DNA of 64,000 bases from NCBI RefSeq assembly GCF_011388195.1, contig NZ_CP049990.1, positions 3,100,001 to 3,164,000 of the forward strand, written 5' to 3'. Position 1 is the first letter of the stretch; every line of letters starts with the position of its first letter. The position numbers and the translations under genes were made by a program. The DNA comes from Pusillimonas sp. DMV24BSW_D (GTDB lineage Bacteria; Pseudomonadota; Gammaproteobacteria; Burkholderiales; Burkholderiaceae_B). Below the pieces are notes generated by a model that was not told where the DNA came from, did no database searches, and saw nothing but the letters and a program-made list of their open reading frames with translations. Of this stretch, positions 1-7,753 are shown one piece after another.

Positions 1-234
1 ACCATTGAGTTGTTGAACCATACAACGCTGCTTTCCATTCTGCCCAAAAAGGTAGCACTGGCTTATGCTGAACTGAATAAGGTAGCCTTGGCGCCCCAGG
101 GTGATCTCGAATCGAATTACCCGGTTGGCATCATGTATCGGGCCGAAGCCCTAAGTAACCCGATCATCAATTTAGTACTGGAAACGGTGCGCGCCATGTC
201 CGGCCCCATTGCGGCCGATCACCCCCCGGCCTAG
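1..234 (+). CDS. LysR-family regulator, C-terminal fragment (cut by window start)
   Basis: The reading frame is open from base 1 and ends at TAG 232-234, so the gene starts outside the window. The visible 77 residues look like the last part of a LysR substrate-binding domain. There is a hydrophobic strand followed by an L-P-K-K turn (the usual position of a G-I-x-L-L-P-type motif), a short strand segment, and a final amphipathic helix (N-P-I-I-N-L-V-L-E-T-V-R) before a disordered proline-rich tail. No DNA-binding domain is visible, so the family call rests on this C-terminal pattern alone. It could be another protein with a periplasmic-binding-type fold. It converges on the ECF sigma gene with only 10 bases between the stop codons. 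Confidence 0.5.
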   Translation, partial: TIELLNHTTLLSILPKKVALAYAELNKVALAPQGDLESNYPVGIMYRAEALSNPIINLVLETVRAMSGPIAADHPPA

Positions 235-244
235 CAGAAGGCCT

Positions 245-1120
245 TCATACTGAAGACAGGTTTATTATGCCGGCCGATAGTTTGTCGGGGTTGCGAACAA
301 TATAAATCGCTGAAATAACATCATCCTCAATCAAGAGCGACGTTGTTTGAACCAGCCCTTGTTCCAGCGACACAAAACTGGGTAATCCATCGATACGGCA
401 ATGCGCCACCAACAGTTGGGAATGAAAGCCTGGCTTGCGATGCAACCCAACAAAAAAACGACTTACCTTATCGCACCCCATAACGGGCCGATACGCCGAG
501 GGTACTTTGCCCCCCCCGTCGGTGTAGGTCACCACATTTTCAGACAATAGTGAGACAAGCGCATTCAGGTCGCCACCGCGCGTTGCGGTAAAAAACGCGT
601 CCACAATAGATTTGCTCTGCTCTGCCGACACGGGAAAACGCGGGCGTGAATTGCGAACGTGGGTGCGCGCCCGGGCGGCAAGCTGCCGACATGCAGCAGC
701 GTCCCGGCCAATTGCGTGCGCAACTTCATTAAATGAGAAACCAAAAACGTCATGCAACAAAAACGCCGCCCGCTCCAGGGGTGATAACCGTTCCATTGCC
801 AGCATTAACGCAAAGGTCACCCCGTCTTCGCCTTCCTCGTGCCAATCGAGAACCGGTTCGGGCAGCCACGGGCCAATATACTGCTCCCGCTGCACGCGAG
901 CCGACTTCAGGAAGTCGAGGCACAACCGTGTAACGATTCGACTCAGAAACGCAACGGGTTCCTGAACGCCGGCGCGATCGGTTCGATGCCAGCGTAAATA
1001 CGCATCTTGCACAATATCCTCCGCATCGGCCATGGTACCCACCATCCGGTAAGCCAGCCGAATCAGGCGGCTTCGGTAGGGGTGAAATGACTCTGCGGCG
1101 CTTGTGTCGTGCGTTTGCAT
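245..1120 (-). CDS. ECF41-family RNA polymerase sigma factor with fused SnoaL-like C-terminal domain
   Basis: This is a 291-residue alternative sigma factor. Region sigma2 spans about residues 10-80 and sigma4 about 105-160. A SnoaL/NTF2-like domain follows from about 165 to the end. The three signature motifs of group ECF41 are all present: WLPEP at 85-89 in the linker, DGGGK at 201-205 and NPDKL at 277-281. In this group the fused C-terminal domain modulates sigma activity in place of a separate anti-sigma factor. The gene lies 18 bases downstream of a carboxymuconolactone decarboxylase-like gene on the same strand, the standard ECF41 partner. A matching promoter precedes that gene, so the pair is probably autoregulated. 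The physiological signal is unknown. Confidence 0.93.
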   Translation of the reverse strand: MQTHDTSAAESFHPYRSRLIRLAYRMVGTMADAEDIVQDAYLRWHRTDRAGVQEPVAFLSRIVTRLCLDFLKSARVQREQYIGPWLPEPVLDWHEEGEDGVTFALMLAMERLSPLERAAFLLHDVFGFSFNEVAHAIGRDAAACRQLAARARTHVRNSRPRFPVSAEQSKSIVDAFFTATRGGDLNALVSLLSENVVTYTDGGGKVPSAYRPVMGCDKVSRFFVGLHRKPGFHSQLLVAHCRIDGLPSFVSLEQGLVQTTSLLIEDDVISAIYIVRNPDKLSAGIINLSSV

Positions 1121-1138
1121 TAACGAAACTCGAACCGG

Positions 1139-1579
1139 TTAAACCGGATGAACAGCGCGGAACCCCACTGCAAAGCGATTCCAGGCGTTAATTGTTGTAA
1201 TAGCCAAAGTAAGTTCAACTTGCTCTTGGGCGGAAAAATGTTCATTCAACAATGCGTAGGCGTCGTCGGGCACCTGCGTTTGGGCAATGAGTGTGAGTGT
1301 TTCCGTCCACTCTAATGCGGCGCGCTCGCGCTTGGAATACAAAGGCGACTCGCGCCAGGCACTTAATAAATATAAGCGCATTTCCGATTCGCCGTGTTTT
1401 CTGGCATCGGTGGTGTGCATATGAATGCAATACGCGCATCCATTCAGTTGCGACGCCCGTATTTTTACCAGCTCCACCAAACCGTGCTCCAAACTTAAGT
1501 TATCTACAGAACGCTGCATGGCCATCATGGCGCGCACGACCTCAGGGGCCGCAGAAAAATAGTCCAGTCTTGGTTCCAT
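1139..1579 (-). CDS. Carboxymuconolactone decarboxylase/AhpD-family protein, ECF41 target
   Basis: A 146-residue all-helical protein of the CMD/AhpD superfamily. The redox motif C-x2-C-x3-H is present as Cys48, Cys51 and His55, which is the AhpD-like peroxidase pattern and not that of a true decarboxylase. A peroxidase or disulfide-reductase role is therefore more likely than decarboxylation. It is the first gene of a two-gene operon with the ECF41 sigma factor, and a TGTCACA-N16-CGTC promoter sits about 35-60 bases upstream of its start codon. COE (carboxymuconolactone decarboxylase, oxidoreductase or epimerase) genes are the usual ECF41 targets, although their substrates are unknown. The ATG is preceded by AGAGAGGATGA, a reasonable ribosome-binding site. 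Confidence 0.9.
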   Translation of the reverse strand: MEPRLDYFSAAPEVVRAMMAMQRSVDNLSLEHGLVELVKIRASQLNGCAYCIHMHTTDARKHGESEMRLYLLSAWRESPLYSKRERAALEWTETLTLIAQTQVPDDAYALLNEHFSAQEQVELTLAITTINAWNRFAVGFRAVHPV

Positions 1580-1612
1580 TTCATCCTCTCTATTTAAATG
1601 ATTCCCTCTATA

Positions 1613-1639
1613 GACGAGTGAAAGACCAGGAATGTGACA
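1613..1639 (-). promoter_or_regulatory. ECF41-type promoter
   Basis: Read on the minus strand, TGTCACA (1639-1633) is followed after exactly 16 bases by CGTC (1616-1613). This matches the -35 and -10 consensus described for ECF41 sigma factors. It lies just upstream of the CMD-like gene, whose operon encodes an ECF41 sigma factor, so positive autoregulation is expected. The site sits between the CMD-like gene and the 3' end of the next LysR gene. Confidence 0.88.
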
Positions 1640-1655
1640 TGTGCCCCTTAAAAAA

Positions 1656-2582
1656 TCATTCGTGCCCCGGTACCGGCACTAACGCATCCAGCGCGGGGCG
1701 AGCCAACAGCGAGGCCAGCGCCTCGGGCATAAACTGCCGTTTAACCGTAATGGCGTAAAAGCTTTCGAACACGTTGGGTAACGGCAAGTATTCCACCAGT
1801 GTGCCTTGTTCAATTTCGTCGCGCACCACCACCGGCGGCAGCACTGACAATGCGCCGCTGTCGCGCGTCAACAAACGCAGCATGGCCATGTCGTCGGCCT
1901 CGGCGCGCACCACGGGATCAAGATTCCACATCGCGCAGAACCCATCAAAGGCGGTGCGAATGTCGCTTGAACGCCCCGGCAATATCCACGCTTTTTCGCG
2001 ATACCCTTCCGGAAACCCCTGATTTGGCTTATCGCGCGCGGGCCCCACAATGGATACCGGTTGGCGCGCCAACAATTGGCTTTGCCAAAGCTGTTGCTGC
2101 GCGGCATCCAAATGATTGTCTGAAACGACGTTCACATTCGACAAAACGAGATCTAACCGATGCTTTGTCATGCCGTCTAGCAGGCTGACCAAATCGGCTG
2201 AATACAGGTTCATTCGCACCGACGTATTCTGCAGCAAAGGGGCGACCAACGCTTTAACGAAGTTGCGTGACATGGTCGACAAAACCCCGATTCGCAAGGT
2301 TTGAATGCTGGGCTCCACACCCCGGCGCAACAACGCTTCAAGCTCTTCGCCTTTTGCGAATATGTCTTGCGCATAGGCCAGAACCCGCTGCCCCGCCTCG
2401 GTTAAGGTCAAACCACGCCCTCGGCGATCAAACAACGTGACCTCCATGCTTTCTTCAAGCTGCCGAATCTGCGCCGACAAAGCCGACTGCGATACATGCA
2501 AGGCCTTCGCCACACGCGTCAGATTGCCGTCAGTGGCCACGCGCCAAAAATAGTAAAGATGATGGTAGTTGAGTCGGCTCAT
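1656..2582 (-). CDS. LysR-family regulator, NhaR-like, divergent from dabBA
   Basis: A 308-residue LysR-type regulator. The N-terminal winged helix-turn-helix covers about residues 1-60 and opens with N-Y-H-H-L-Y-Y-F-W, the hallmark of the NhaR-like branch. A two-lobed substrate-binding domain follows from about residue 95. It is transcribed divergently from dabB across a 108-base AT-rich gap, the classic geometry for a LysR protein that controls the neighbouring operon, so it is the likely regulator of the DAB complex. The effector might be bicarbonate/CO2, pH or Na+; nothing in the sequence decides this. I could not fix a convincing T-N11-A operator in the gap. Confidence 0.85.
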   Translation of the reverse strand: MSRLNYHHLYYFWRVATDGNLTRVAKALHVSQSALSAQIRQLEESMEVTLFDRRGRGLTLTEAGQRVLAYAQDIFAKGEELEALLRRGVEPSIQTLRIGVLSTMSRNFVKALVAPLLQNTSVRMNLYSADLVSLLDGMTKHRLDLVLSNVNVVSDNHLDAAQQQLWQSQLLARQPVSIVGPARDKPNQGFPEGYREKAWILPGRSSDIRTAFDGFCAMWNLDPVVRAEADDMAMLRLLTRDSGALSVLPPVVVRDEIEQGTLVEYLPLPNVFESFYAITVKRQFMPEALASLLARPALDALVPVPGHE

Positions 2583-2690
2583 GTCTTTAATTGTTCTTTA
2601 AAAGTGAACGATTATTTAATATTTATCTATTTTACTTTATGAGTGCCCATTGTCATACTTCCCACACATTGAAAATAAAGGAAAAGTTTC

Positions 2691-4256
2691 ATGTCTTCAC
2701 TTAACTGGGCGGGGTCGATATTAATGATGGCGCTACCGCTGGCGTACTTGTTGGCGGCACTGATTGTAAGTATTCAGCCTACATCGGCTGCGCGACGTTT
2801 AAGCGGCCGTATTGTGTATTTGGCCGGTGCGGCGGGATTTGCCGTTCTGATCTTGCAACTTTTACCCAGTACGGGCGACATCACTTTTGCCTGGCTGTCG
2901 CCGTCGAAGGTGGGCGCCGTCATGCTGGCGCTGGTGGGTTTTATTGGCGTGATTCTGCACCACTTCAGTGAACGCTATCTCGACGGCGAGCCCCGGCGGC
3001 AACATTATGACGTCACCTTGCTGCTTACTTTAACCAGTGTGGCCACGGTGCTCATAAGCGATCACCTTTTGGTTGTCTTGCTGGGTTGGACCGCCATCAG
3101 TTTATGCCTGCACGGTTTATTAACCTTCTACCCCAATCGGCCCCGTGCAGCCTTGGCGGCACATAAGAAATTTCTGTTCGCGCGCGTTGCCGAGCTGGCC
3201 TTGCTGGCGGCGTTCATTATTCTTCGCATCGAGCACGGCACCTGGTCGGTCAGTGAGATTGTTGCGCGCTATCCTGTGGCAGACATGGGTCTGGAGCTAC
3301 ACGTTGCCGCGGTACTCATTGCCTTTGCTGCACTGATTAAATGCGCGCAGTTGCCCACGCACGGCTGGCTCATGCAAGTGGTTGAAGCGCCCACACCGAT
3401 TTCGGCGTTGCTTCATGCCGGCATTGTGAACCTGGGTGGGTATCTGCTCATGCTGTTTGGCCCGGTGTGGCTGCAATCAGGGCCGGCTCAATGGTTGATT
3501 CTGCTGGTTGCGGGCGCCACTGCAGTCATTGCGGCGCTAAGCATGGCAATGCGTGTCAGCGTGAAAGTGAAACTGGCCTGGTCAACCTGCGCGCAAATGG
3601 CACTCATGCTCATTGAATGCGCGCTTGGGCTGTTCGAACTGGCGCTGCTGCATTTGGTAGCCCACTCTTGCTACAAAGCCTATTCCTTCCTCAGCGCAAA
3701 CACTACTACCCAGGTTTGGCGGTGTGTCTGGCTGGCGCCACCGGCCCCCCCCACTCGCACAACGTGGATACTGTCGGCCATCGTGGCCATTGCCATCACC
3801 GGGGTGGCGGCCGTGCTAAGCAACAAGTTAGCCCTTATCAGCCCCTGGCTGTTTATGGCTGCCGCCCTTACGGCTGTTCTGGCCGAGCAAGGCAGTACCC
3901 GCGTGCGTAGTGATATGGCGTTCTTCATTCCTCTGGCCATCGGTATTGTCGCGTTTTATACGGTACTGAAGAGTGGAGCCGGTTACCTGCTTGGCGACAT
4001 GCCAGCCGTAGCGGGGCCGGTTGCCGACATCTGGGTCAGTTTGCTGGTCGTGATGTTGTTTATCGGTCATGTCATGTTGCGCCACGCGCCCGGCAATGCC
4101 ACATCGCGTCGCCTCGCCCGACGCCTTTACGCCGGGTTCTATCTGGATGAATGGGCCACCTACACAACGCTCGCCATCTGGCCACTGCGCTTCCCCACGC
4201 AACGTTATCCCTTCGCAACCGACCATGTCGCCCCCTTTAAGAGTTCCTCATCATGA
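2691..4256 (+). CDS. dabB: DabB: NuoL/MrpA-like membrane subunit of the DAB inorganic-carbon uptake complex
   Basis: A 521-residue polytopic membrane protein of the proton-conducting transporter family (NuoL/MrpA/NDH-1 subunit 5). About a dozen hydrophobic segments are visible. The conserved core includes the helix with K-C-A-Q-L-P-T-H-G-W-L and the following E-A-P-T-P-I-S-A-L-L-H-A-G, which carry the proton-path residues of this family. Its stop codon overlaps the dabA start (ATGA), so the two are translationally coupled. In the DAB (DABs accumulate bicarbonate) system, DabB is thought to couple cation flow to vectorial CO2 hydration by DabA. No other nuo or mrp genes are nearby, which excludes respiratory complex I. 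The start is supported by AAGGAAAAG upstream. Confidence 0.92.
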   Translation: MSSLNWAGSILMMALPLAYLLAALIVSIQPTSAARRLSGRIVYLAGAAGFAVLILQLLPSTGDITFAWLSPSKVGAVMLALVGFIGVILHHFSERYLDGEPRRQHYDVTLLLTLTSVATVLISDHLLVVLLGWTAISLCLHGLLTFYPNRPRAALAAHKKFLFARVAELALLAAFIILRIEHGTWSVSEIVARYPVADMGLELHVAAVLIAFAALIKCAQLPTHGWLMQVVEAPTPISALLHAGIVNLGGYLLMLFGPVWLQSGPAQWLILLVAGATAVIAALSMAMRVSVKVKLAWSTCAQMALMLIECALGLFELALLHLVAHSCYKAYSFLSANTTTQVWRCVWLAPPAPPTRTTWILSAIVAIAITGVAAVLSNKLALISPWLFMAAALTAVLAEQGSTRVRSDMAFFIPLAIGIVAFYTVLKSGAGYLLGDMPAVAGPVADIWVSLLVVMLFIGHVMLRHAPGNATSRRLARRLYAGFYLDEWATYTTLAIWPLRFPTQRYPFATDHVAPFKSSSS

Positions 4257-6670
4257 ATACCATTGTGGATGCCCCTGAATCGCTGAAAGCCGGCACTTAT
4301 CAACAGGCGGTCGCTGACGCCTGTGGTCGGATCGCCCCTAACTGGCCATTGGATCGCCTGATTGCGGTAAACCCCTGGTGGACACTGCGCAACCGCACAA
4401 TGCCCGACACCGCCGCGTTATTGGGCGCGCTGTCGGGCGCGCGCATGCTCATGCCCACCGGCTATTTTGAGGAACGCTGGCAAAAAGAAATTCAAAGCCG
4501 CCATTTACAGCAAGCCGCCCGGTTACTGAGCCTTGACGTTAACGAATCGGACTTGCTCGATCATCTACGGCAAAAAACGTCACCCCGGCGGTGGATGAAC
4601 GTAACGAGCTGGATGGACCGCCTGCAAGGGGTCGCACACCGCATGAGCTGGCAAGATGAAGCCGTGCACCAGATGAGCCAAACCTGCGCCATGGTTTTTC
4701 AAACAGCAGAGCGCAATGTACAGAATCAAGCATCGACGTTTGACCTTTATCACACGTGGCTTGAAACCATTCAGCATGACAACGGCCTGGAAATTCTGAT
4801 GGGTGAACAGGGTTTGCTCGACATCTTCAAAACCCTGCCACGCGATTACAACACCCTCATCGACTTTGCACTACATGACCTTGCAGCCGGCGCCCGGCAC
4901 GTTCCGGAGTATCTGCATGCGTTATTGCTCGACATTAATGGCTGGGCCAGTTGGGTTGCCTACCAGGAGTGGCAGCAACAATTGCAAGGCAACGTCCACT
5001 TTTCCTTGATGCCCCAACTTTTGGCCGTGAGGCTGGCTTGGGAGTGGGTGTTATGGCGCCATTGCGCTCTTAACCATCGGGAACTCCAGCCAAAGCTTCG
5101 CGACTACTGGAGCGAACAATGGCCAACGCTGCCCACTTTAATCGCTGAGCATGCGGAACAACAGCGCCTGCGCTGGTGCTGGCAACTGGCCAACGAACTG
5201 GCTTATGAAGAGTCATTGTGCACACAGCTGCGCAAGACCCCTCCAGCACCCACGCATGCGCCTGTGCAGTTACAAGCGGTATTCTGCATTGATGTTCGGT
5301 CGGAACCCCTGCGCGCGGCGCTGGAGGCGCAAAGTGACGCAATTCAAACAAAAGGATTTGCCGGCTTCTTCGGCTTGCCCATTGCGGTGAATGAGCCGGG
5401 GTCCGACTGTTATGAGCCCAACCTTCCCGGCCTACTGGCACCCCAAATCCAAGTCAGTCACGCGGCGCTCAATGCTGTAAATTTAGGCAGGAAAAGAAAC
5501 CGGCAGGCTCGGTTAAGCACCATGAGCGATGGCCCGGCGTCCACATTCAGCCTGGTTGAGAGCCTGGGTTTGGGTTATGCATTGAAACTGGCCCGCGATA
5601 CGTTCTTCCCCGCACGTGTCAACCACCCAGGACGCCTGCAACCGCCCCGCACCGGTTGGTTGCTGGAGCGCGCCGGCACGCCACTGAGCGCTGAGGATAC
5701 GGCTGAAATGCTCAGTCGAATACTTCGCGCCATCGGCTTGACGAGTCATTTCGCCCCAACTGTTTTACTGGTGGGTCACGGTAGTACGACCCGCAACAAC
5801 GCCCATGCAGCCGGCCTGAACTGTGGCGCGTGCGGTGGCCAATCCGGGCTGACAAATGCCCAAATACTGGCTGATCTGCTCAATACACCGATGCTGCGGG
5901 AACACTTGGCGGAACTGGGTATTGCCATTCCGGAAAACACGCAGTTTGTGGCCGCTTTGCACAACACCGTCACCGACGACATTGATTACCCCAAAAACCT
6001 ATTGCCCGATACACTCAAGACCTGGCTGGCAGAAGCGTGTAAGCTGGCCCGACGGCGCCGCGCACCCGCATTGGGATTGAAGCCCATGGATGACGCCCGA
6101 CTCCATCGTGCCCTGGAGCGACGCGCCCGCGATTGGTCTGAACTCAGGCCCGAATGGGGGCTGGCCAACAATGCCGCCTTCATCGTTGCGCCGCGGTCGG
6201 CCACGCGTCATCTTGATTTGCAAGGAAGAAGTTTTCTGCATGATTACGATTGGCTTGAAGATCCAAACAGTGCGGTGCTGGAACAAATCATGACCGCCCC
6301 CATGGTAGTGACACAATGGATCAACATGCAGTATTACGCGTCGATGGTCGACAATCTTCATTACGGTAGCGGCAATAAAATGCTGCACAACGTTGTGGGG
6401 GGGCACATCGGTGTCTTCGAGGGAAACGGGGGGGATTTGCGTATTGGATTGCCCATGCAATCGCTGCACGACGGGCAAAGCTGGCGACATGAACCACTGA
6501 GGCTTCAGGTGTATATCGCCGCGCCGGAATCGGCCATTTTTGCCATTTACCAGCGTCATGAAGCGATTAAAAATCTGGTCGATAATCAATGGCTTACGCT
6601 ATTCGGCTGGCAACCCGAGAGCGGGCAAATCAGGCAACTGTTTTTAGATCATTGGCGTAATGTAGAATAA
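4253..6670 (+). CDS. dabA: DabA: zinc-dependent beta-carbonic-anhydrase-like subunit of the DAB complex (DUF2309/UPF0753)
   Basis: An 805-residue soluble protein of the DUF2309 family. The four zinc-site residues known from Halothiobacillus DabA are present: Cys345 and Asp347 in C-I-D-V-R-S-E, His509 in V-G-H-G-S, and Cys524 in N-C-G-A-C-G-G. The 15-residue spacing between the His and the last Cys is also kept. The protein is therefore predicted to be active, hydrating CO2 to bicarbonate when bound to DabB at the inner membrane. Length is normal for the family. It forms an overlapping pair with dabB and is probably regulated by the divergent NhaR-like LysR protein. No RuBisCO or carboxysome genes are in the window; bicarbonate might instead supply PEP carboxylase (32.5 kb) and other carboxylases. 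Confidence 0.94.
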   Translation: MNTIVDAPESLKAGTYQQAVADACGRIAPNWPLDRLIAVNPWWTLRNRTMPDTAALLGALSGARMLMPTGYFEERWQKEIQSRHLQQAARLLSLDVNESDLLDHLRQKTSPRRWMNVTSWMDRLQGVAHRMSWQDEAVHQMSQTCAMVFQTAERNVQNQASTFDLYHTWLETIQHDNGLEILMGEQGLLDIFKTLPRDYNTLIDFALHDLAAGARHVPEYLHALLLDINGWASWVAYQEWQQQLQGNVHFSLMPQLLAVRLAWEWVLWRHCALNHRELQPKLRDYWSEQWPTLPTLIAEHAEQQRLRWCWQLANELAYEESLCTQLRKTPPAPTHAPVQLQAVFCIDVRSEPLRAALEAQSDAIQTKGFAGFFGLPIAVNEPGSDCYEPNLPGLLAPQIQVSHAALNAVNLGRKRNRQARLSTMSDGPASTFSLVESLGLGYALKLARDTFFPARVNHPGRLQPPRTGWLLERAGTPLSAEDTAEMLSRILRAIGLTSHFAPTVLLVGHGSTTRNNAHAAGLNCGACGGQSGLTNAQILADLLNTPMLREHLAELGIAIPENTQFVAALHNTVTDDIDYPKNLLPDTLKTWLAEACKLARRRRAPALGLKPMDDARLHRALERRARDWSELRPEWGLANNAAFIVAPRSATRHLDLQGRSFLHDYDWLEDPNSAVLEQIMTAPMVVTQWINMQYYASMVDNLHYGSGNKMLHNVVGGHIGVFEGNGGDLRIGLPMQSLHDGQSWRHEPLRLQVYIAAPESAIFAIYQRHEAIKNLVDNQWLTLFGWQPESGQIRQLFLDHWRNVE

Positions 6671-6672
6671 AC

Positions 6673-6689
6673 TGGTTAAGTCTTAACCA
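6673..6689. promoter_or_regulatory. 17-bp perfect palindrome between dabA and the AraC gene
   Basis: TGGTTAAGTCTTAACCA is an exact inverted repeat with a single central base, beginning 3 bases after the dabA stop codon and 63 bases before the AraC-family start. The one-base centre cannot form a normal hairpin loop and no T-run follows, so an operator for a dimeric regulator is more likely than a terminator. Confidence 0.45.
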
Positions 6690-6751
6690 ACCAAATTATT
6701 CAACCTTACCGCACCAGTTGTATCGGCGCGCCCTGTTCTACGGAGGCTCGC

Positions 6752-7753
6752 ATGGAACCGCTTCAAAAAGAACCCGAACTGGTCGGCCGTCTGGCCGCGC
6801 ATCGCCTGTTTCATTCGTGCGACCTCGATGAAACGCGCGATACTGTCGGGCGTATTTTCAAGCCGCACGAACTCAGCGTGCGCGGCAAACGTCAGAAGCT
6901 GGACGCGGAAATGGACCACATCGCGCTGGGCGGTGCCTCTATCAACCGCCTGCGTTATGGTGCCAACGTCACCATTGAACCGGAATCGCTCGATAATTTC
7001 CTGCTGATTCAAATGCCCATGGCGGGCCAGGCGAATATCCGCTGCGGCAACGAGAAAATCCTTTCCACACCCAGTATGGCTTCGGTGTTAACGCCTTCCT
7101 TGCCGGTTCACATGCAATGGCAAGGTGTATGCGACCAGCTTATTGTAAAAATCGAACGTGCCGTGCTGGAAGCGGCCTGTGCCGCCGCGCTGGGGCACCC
7201 GATTTCCAAACCCATTGAGTTTCAACTGGGTATGAACCTAACTCACGGCGGCGGGTTGGCATGGCAAGAGCTTGTTGCGTTTCTAACCACCAGTCAGTTT
7301 ATTCACGGTGCCGGTCGGCAGAACCTCGTAACCAGCCAACTGGAACAATTGCTGGCCACCACCCTGCTGGAACGACACCCGCACAATTATGCCGAAGCGC
7401 TGTTGAACCCGGCCCCCACGCCGGACCTGCCTTATATTCGCCGGGCCGAGGAGTACATTCTGGCCCACTGCTGCGAACCCATTACCATGCAGGATTTAGC
7501 GCAGCATGCGCATATCAGCACGCGTAGCCTTTATAAAGGGTTCCAAGCCTACCGCGGCATCAGCCCCATGGGGTTCGTGCGCAAGGTCAGGCTGCAAAAA
7601 GTACGTGAAACACTGCTTCAGGCACGCCACGCCGGGCAACCCGTTAGCGTCACCCAAGTGGCGCTTGATTGGGGATTCGGCCACTTGGGTCACTTTACGC
7701 AAGCTTATCGAAAGCAGTTCAATGAGCTGCCTTCACAAACCTTGCGGGGTTAG
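6752..7753 (+). CDS. AraC-family transcriptional regulator
   Basis: A 333-residue regulator. An N-terminal AraC_binding_2-type sensor domain spans about residues 30-200. The C-terminal pair of helix-turn-helix motifs (about 230-330) contains I-T-M-Q-D-L-A-Q-H-A-H-I-S-T-R-S-L and the second-helix signature V-A-L-D-W-G-F-G-H-L-G-H-F. This architecture resembles regulators of aromatic or alkane catabolism such as AndR or FeaR. GGAGG stands 10 bases before the ATG. Its last 35 bases overlap the 3' end of the convergent flavin monooxygenase gene. The monooxygenase-SDR-MaoC gene set is the obvious candidate target; the inducer is unknown. Confidence 0.88.
   Translation: MEPLQKEPELVGRLAAHRLFHSCDLDETRDTVGRIFKPHELSVRGKRQKLDAEMDHIALGGASINRLRYGANVTIEPESLDNFLLIQMPMAGQANIRCGNEKILSTPSMASVLTPSLPVHMQWQGVCDQLIVKIERAVLEAACAAALGHPISKPIEFQLGMNLTHGGGLAWQELVAFLTTSQFIHGAGRQNLVTSQLEQLLATTLLERHPHNYAEALLNPAPTPDLPYIRRAEEYILAHCCEPITMQDLAQHAHISTRSLYKGFQAYRGISPMGFVRKVRLQKVRETLLQARHAGQPVSVTQVALDWGFGHLGHFTQAYRKQFNELPSQTLRG

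Noticed and set aside
5999-6589. Minus-strand frame of 196 codons inside dabA
   Set aside because: It is fully contained in the strongly conserved dabA gene and has no recognisable domain.
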